Shown piece after piece: positions 63,062 through 64,000 of a DNA stretch of 64,000 nucleotides. This DNA comes from Paenibacillus phocaeensis (GTDB lineage Bacteria; Bacillota; Bacilli; Paenibacillales; Paenibacillaceae), in the NCBI RefSeq assembly GCF_900021165.1, contig NZ_FCOQ01000018.1, positions 707,285-771,284 on the forward strand, read 5' to 3'. The stretch's first letter is position 1, and each line of letters opens with the position of its first letter. Below the pieces are notes generated by a model. That model was not told where the DNA came from. It did no database searches and saw nothing but the letters and a program-made list of their open reading frames with translations. A program made the position numbers and the translations under genes.

Positions 63062-64000
63062 ATGCTCACTACGAATGAACGATGGCGCGGCCCTACGCTG
63101 TTCCTAATCTTGCTAGGGATGCTGCTGTACGGATACATGCCCGTTATCGCCTCCGCGGAAGGGGAAGGAGATAATTGGATCCAGCGCCAAGCTGAGGATC
63201 TTCCCACCGATCAGGTCGAACGATATTGGCAGCAACTCATGAAGGATTACGGCGGTTTTTTCCCGGATCAGAAGGTCCCGTCTTTTATGGATATGCTCCT
63301 GCAGCAGGATCAAAGCTTCAGTCTGAAATCGGGACTGGGCGGTCTGATGCGGTATATGTGGCATGAAGTGCTGTATAACGGGCACATTCTGGTCACCATC
63401 GTGCTGCTCTCCATCTTCAGCATGATTCTGGAAACCCTGCAAACGGCGTTTGAACGCAAGCAGGTCAGTAAAGTCGCTTATTCGATCTGCTATATGGTGA
63501 TTCTGGTGCTCGCGATCAACAGCTTCCATGTTGCAATCACCTATGCCACGAATGCGATCACCGGAATGATCGACTTCATGATGGCGATGGTTCCGCTGCT
63601 GTTCATGCTTCTGGCTTCGCTGGGGAATGCGGTGACGGTTACGGTAACCCATCCGTTGGTCGTCTTCATGGTTCACGCGGTTGGAACGACCGTGCACACG
63701 ATCGTGTTCCCGCTGCTGTTCTTCTCGGCCGTGCTGCACATCGTCAGTTCGTTGTCCGACAAGTACAAGCTCACTCAACTGGCGAATCTGCTGCGAACGG
63801 TCAGCATGGCTTTGCTGGGAGTACTGCTCACCGTCTTCCTCGGCGTAATTTCCGTTAAAGGCATCGCTGGGTCGGTGGCGGACGGGGTGACGCTGCGGAC
63901 GGCCAAGTATCTGACCGGCAACTTCGTGCCGGTGGTCGGCAAGGTGTTCGCCGATGCGACGGACACGGTCATCTCGGCTTCCCTGCTCGTTAAAAATTCG
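63062..64000 (+). CDS. spoIIIAE: stage III sporulation protein AE (3' end beyond window)
   Basis: Open frame of 313 codons to the window edge with no stop; full-length relatives are near 400 residues, so about three-quarters is present. N-terminal signal/anchor (PTLFLILLGMLLYGYMPVIA), a soluble segment, then several membrane helices (GHILVTIVLLSIFSMILE, MVPLLFMLLASLGNAV, GVLLTVFLGVISVKGIAGSV). GGAGAAGGA precedes ATG 63062. Multi-pass core of the SpoIIIA channel. Confidence 0.93.
   Translation, partial: MLTTNERWRGPTLFLILLGMLLYGYMPVIASAEGEGDNWIQRQAEDLPTDQVERYWQQLMKDYGGFFPDQKVPSFMDMLLQQDQSFSLKSGLGGLMRYMWHEVLYNGHILVTIVLLSIFSMILETLQTAFERKQVSKVAYSICYMVILVLAINSFHVAITYATNAITGMIDFMMAMVPLLFMLLASLGNAVTVTVTHPLVVFMVHAVGTTVHTIVFPLLFFSAVLHIVSSLSDKYKLTQLANLLRTVSMALLGVLLTVFLGVISVKGIAGSVADGVTLRTAKYLTGNFVPVVGKVFADATDTVISASLLVKNS

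Overview
The window looks like a chromosomal segment of a Paenibacillus-like, endospore-forming, facultatively anaerobic member of the Bacillota. The evidence is a sporulation operon start (spoIIIAA to spoIIIAE), the yqhO-yqhP-yqhQ-yqhR-aroQ-yqhT-efp-yqhV block known from Bacillus, two T-box leaders, a B. subtilis-type Fnr with C-terminal cysteines, GGAGG ribosome-binding sites and moderately high GC. I see no insertion sequence, prophage, CRISPR array, tRNA or rRNA.

Layout. (1) 0.3-8.1 kb: a probable operon for a synthase-dependent, uronic-acid-type exopolysaccharide: clan-A glycosidase with CBM9-like tail, HEAT membrane protein, processive GT2 synthase, a degenerate GGDEF/pseudo-receiver protein, a nucleotide-sugar dehydrogenase and a second TIM-barrel protein. 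(2) 8.2-14.6 kb: a short Crp/Fnr regulator convergent with hmp, a YitT-family membrane protein behind an unusual structured leader, DinB, a CGNR zinc-finger regulator, MsrAB, and TerC behind a manganese (yybP-ykoY) riboswitch. (3) 14.7-19.7 kb: AraC regulator with sugar isomerase and Gfo/Idh/MocA dehydrogenase, HxlR with a half-size flavoprotein, and a lipoprotein. (4) 19.8-30.9 kb: the anaerobic block nirB-nirD-nirC, fnr, adhE, pflB, pflA. (5) 31.1-39.5 kb: sugar ABC transporter, YesM/YesN-type two-component system and a NagZ-like GH3 enzyme. (6) 39.7-49.5 kb: a surface protein, zur, yidD, metS, znuACB, ccdA, mntR. (7) 49.7-64 kb: GHL10 lipoprotein-like hydrolase, proS, the yqh block, lysC and the spoIIIA operon, cut by the window end inside spoIIIAE.

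How parts connect. The hmp, nirB, adhE and pflB promoters each carry a TGTGA-N6-TCACA-type box centred about 41.5 bp upstream of the start inferred from the -10 element, the geometry of class II Fnr/Crp activation; fnr itself lies among them. Metal homeostasis is the second theme: a Zur-like box overlaps the znuA promoter region, zur is 3 kb upstream, mntR is nearby, and TerC is under a manganese riboswitch.

The most unusual items are the exopolysaccharide operon with its double-degenerate regulator (Glu in place of the phospho-acceptor Asp), a leader upstream of yitT with two hairpins of identical 5-3-4-9-4-4-5 geometry plus an arginine-rich leader peptide and competing CGAAGG/CCTTCG pairings, and four palindromic repeats upstream of zur spaced exactly 52 bp apart. 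All coordinates were read by eye; start sites were chosen from ribosome-binding-site spacing, and family names come from motif recognition, not searches.
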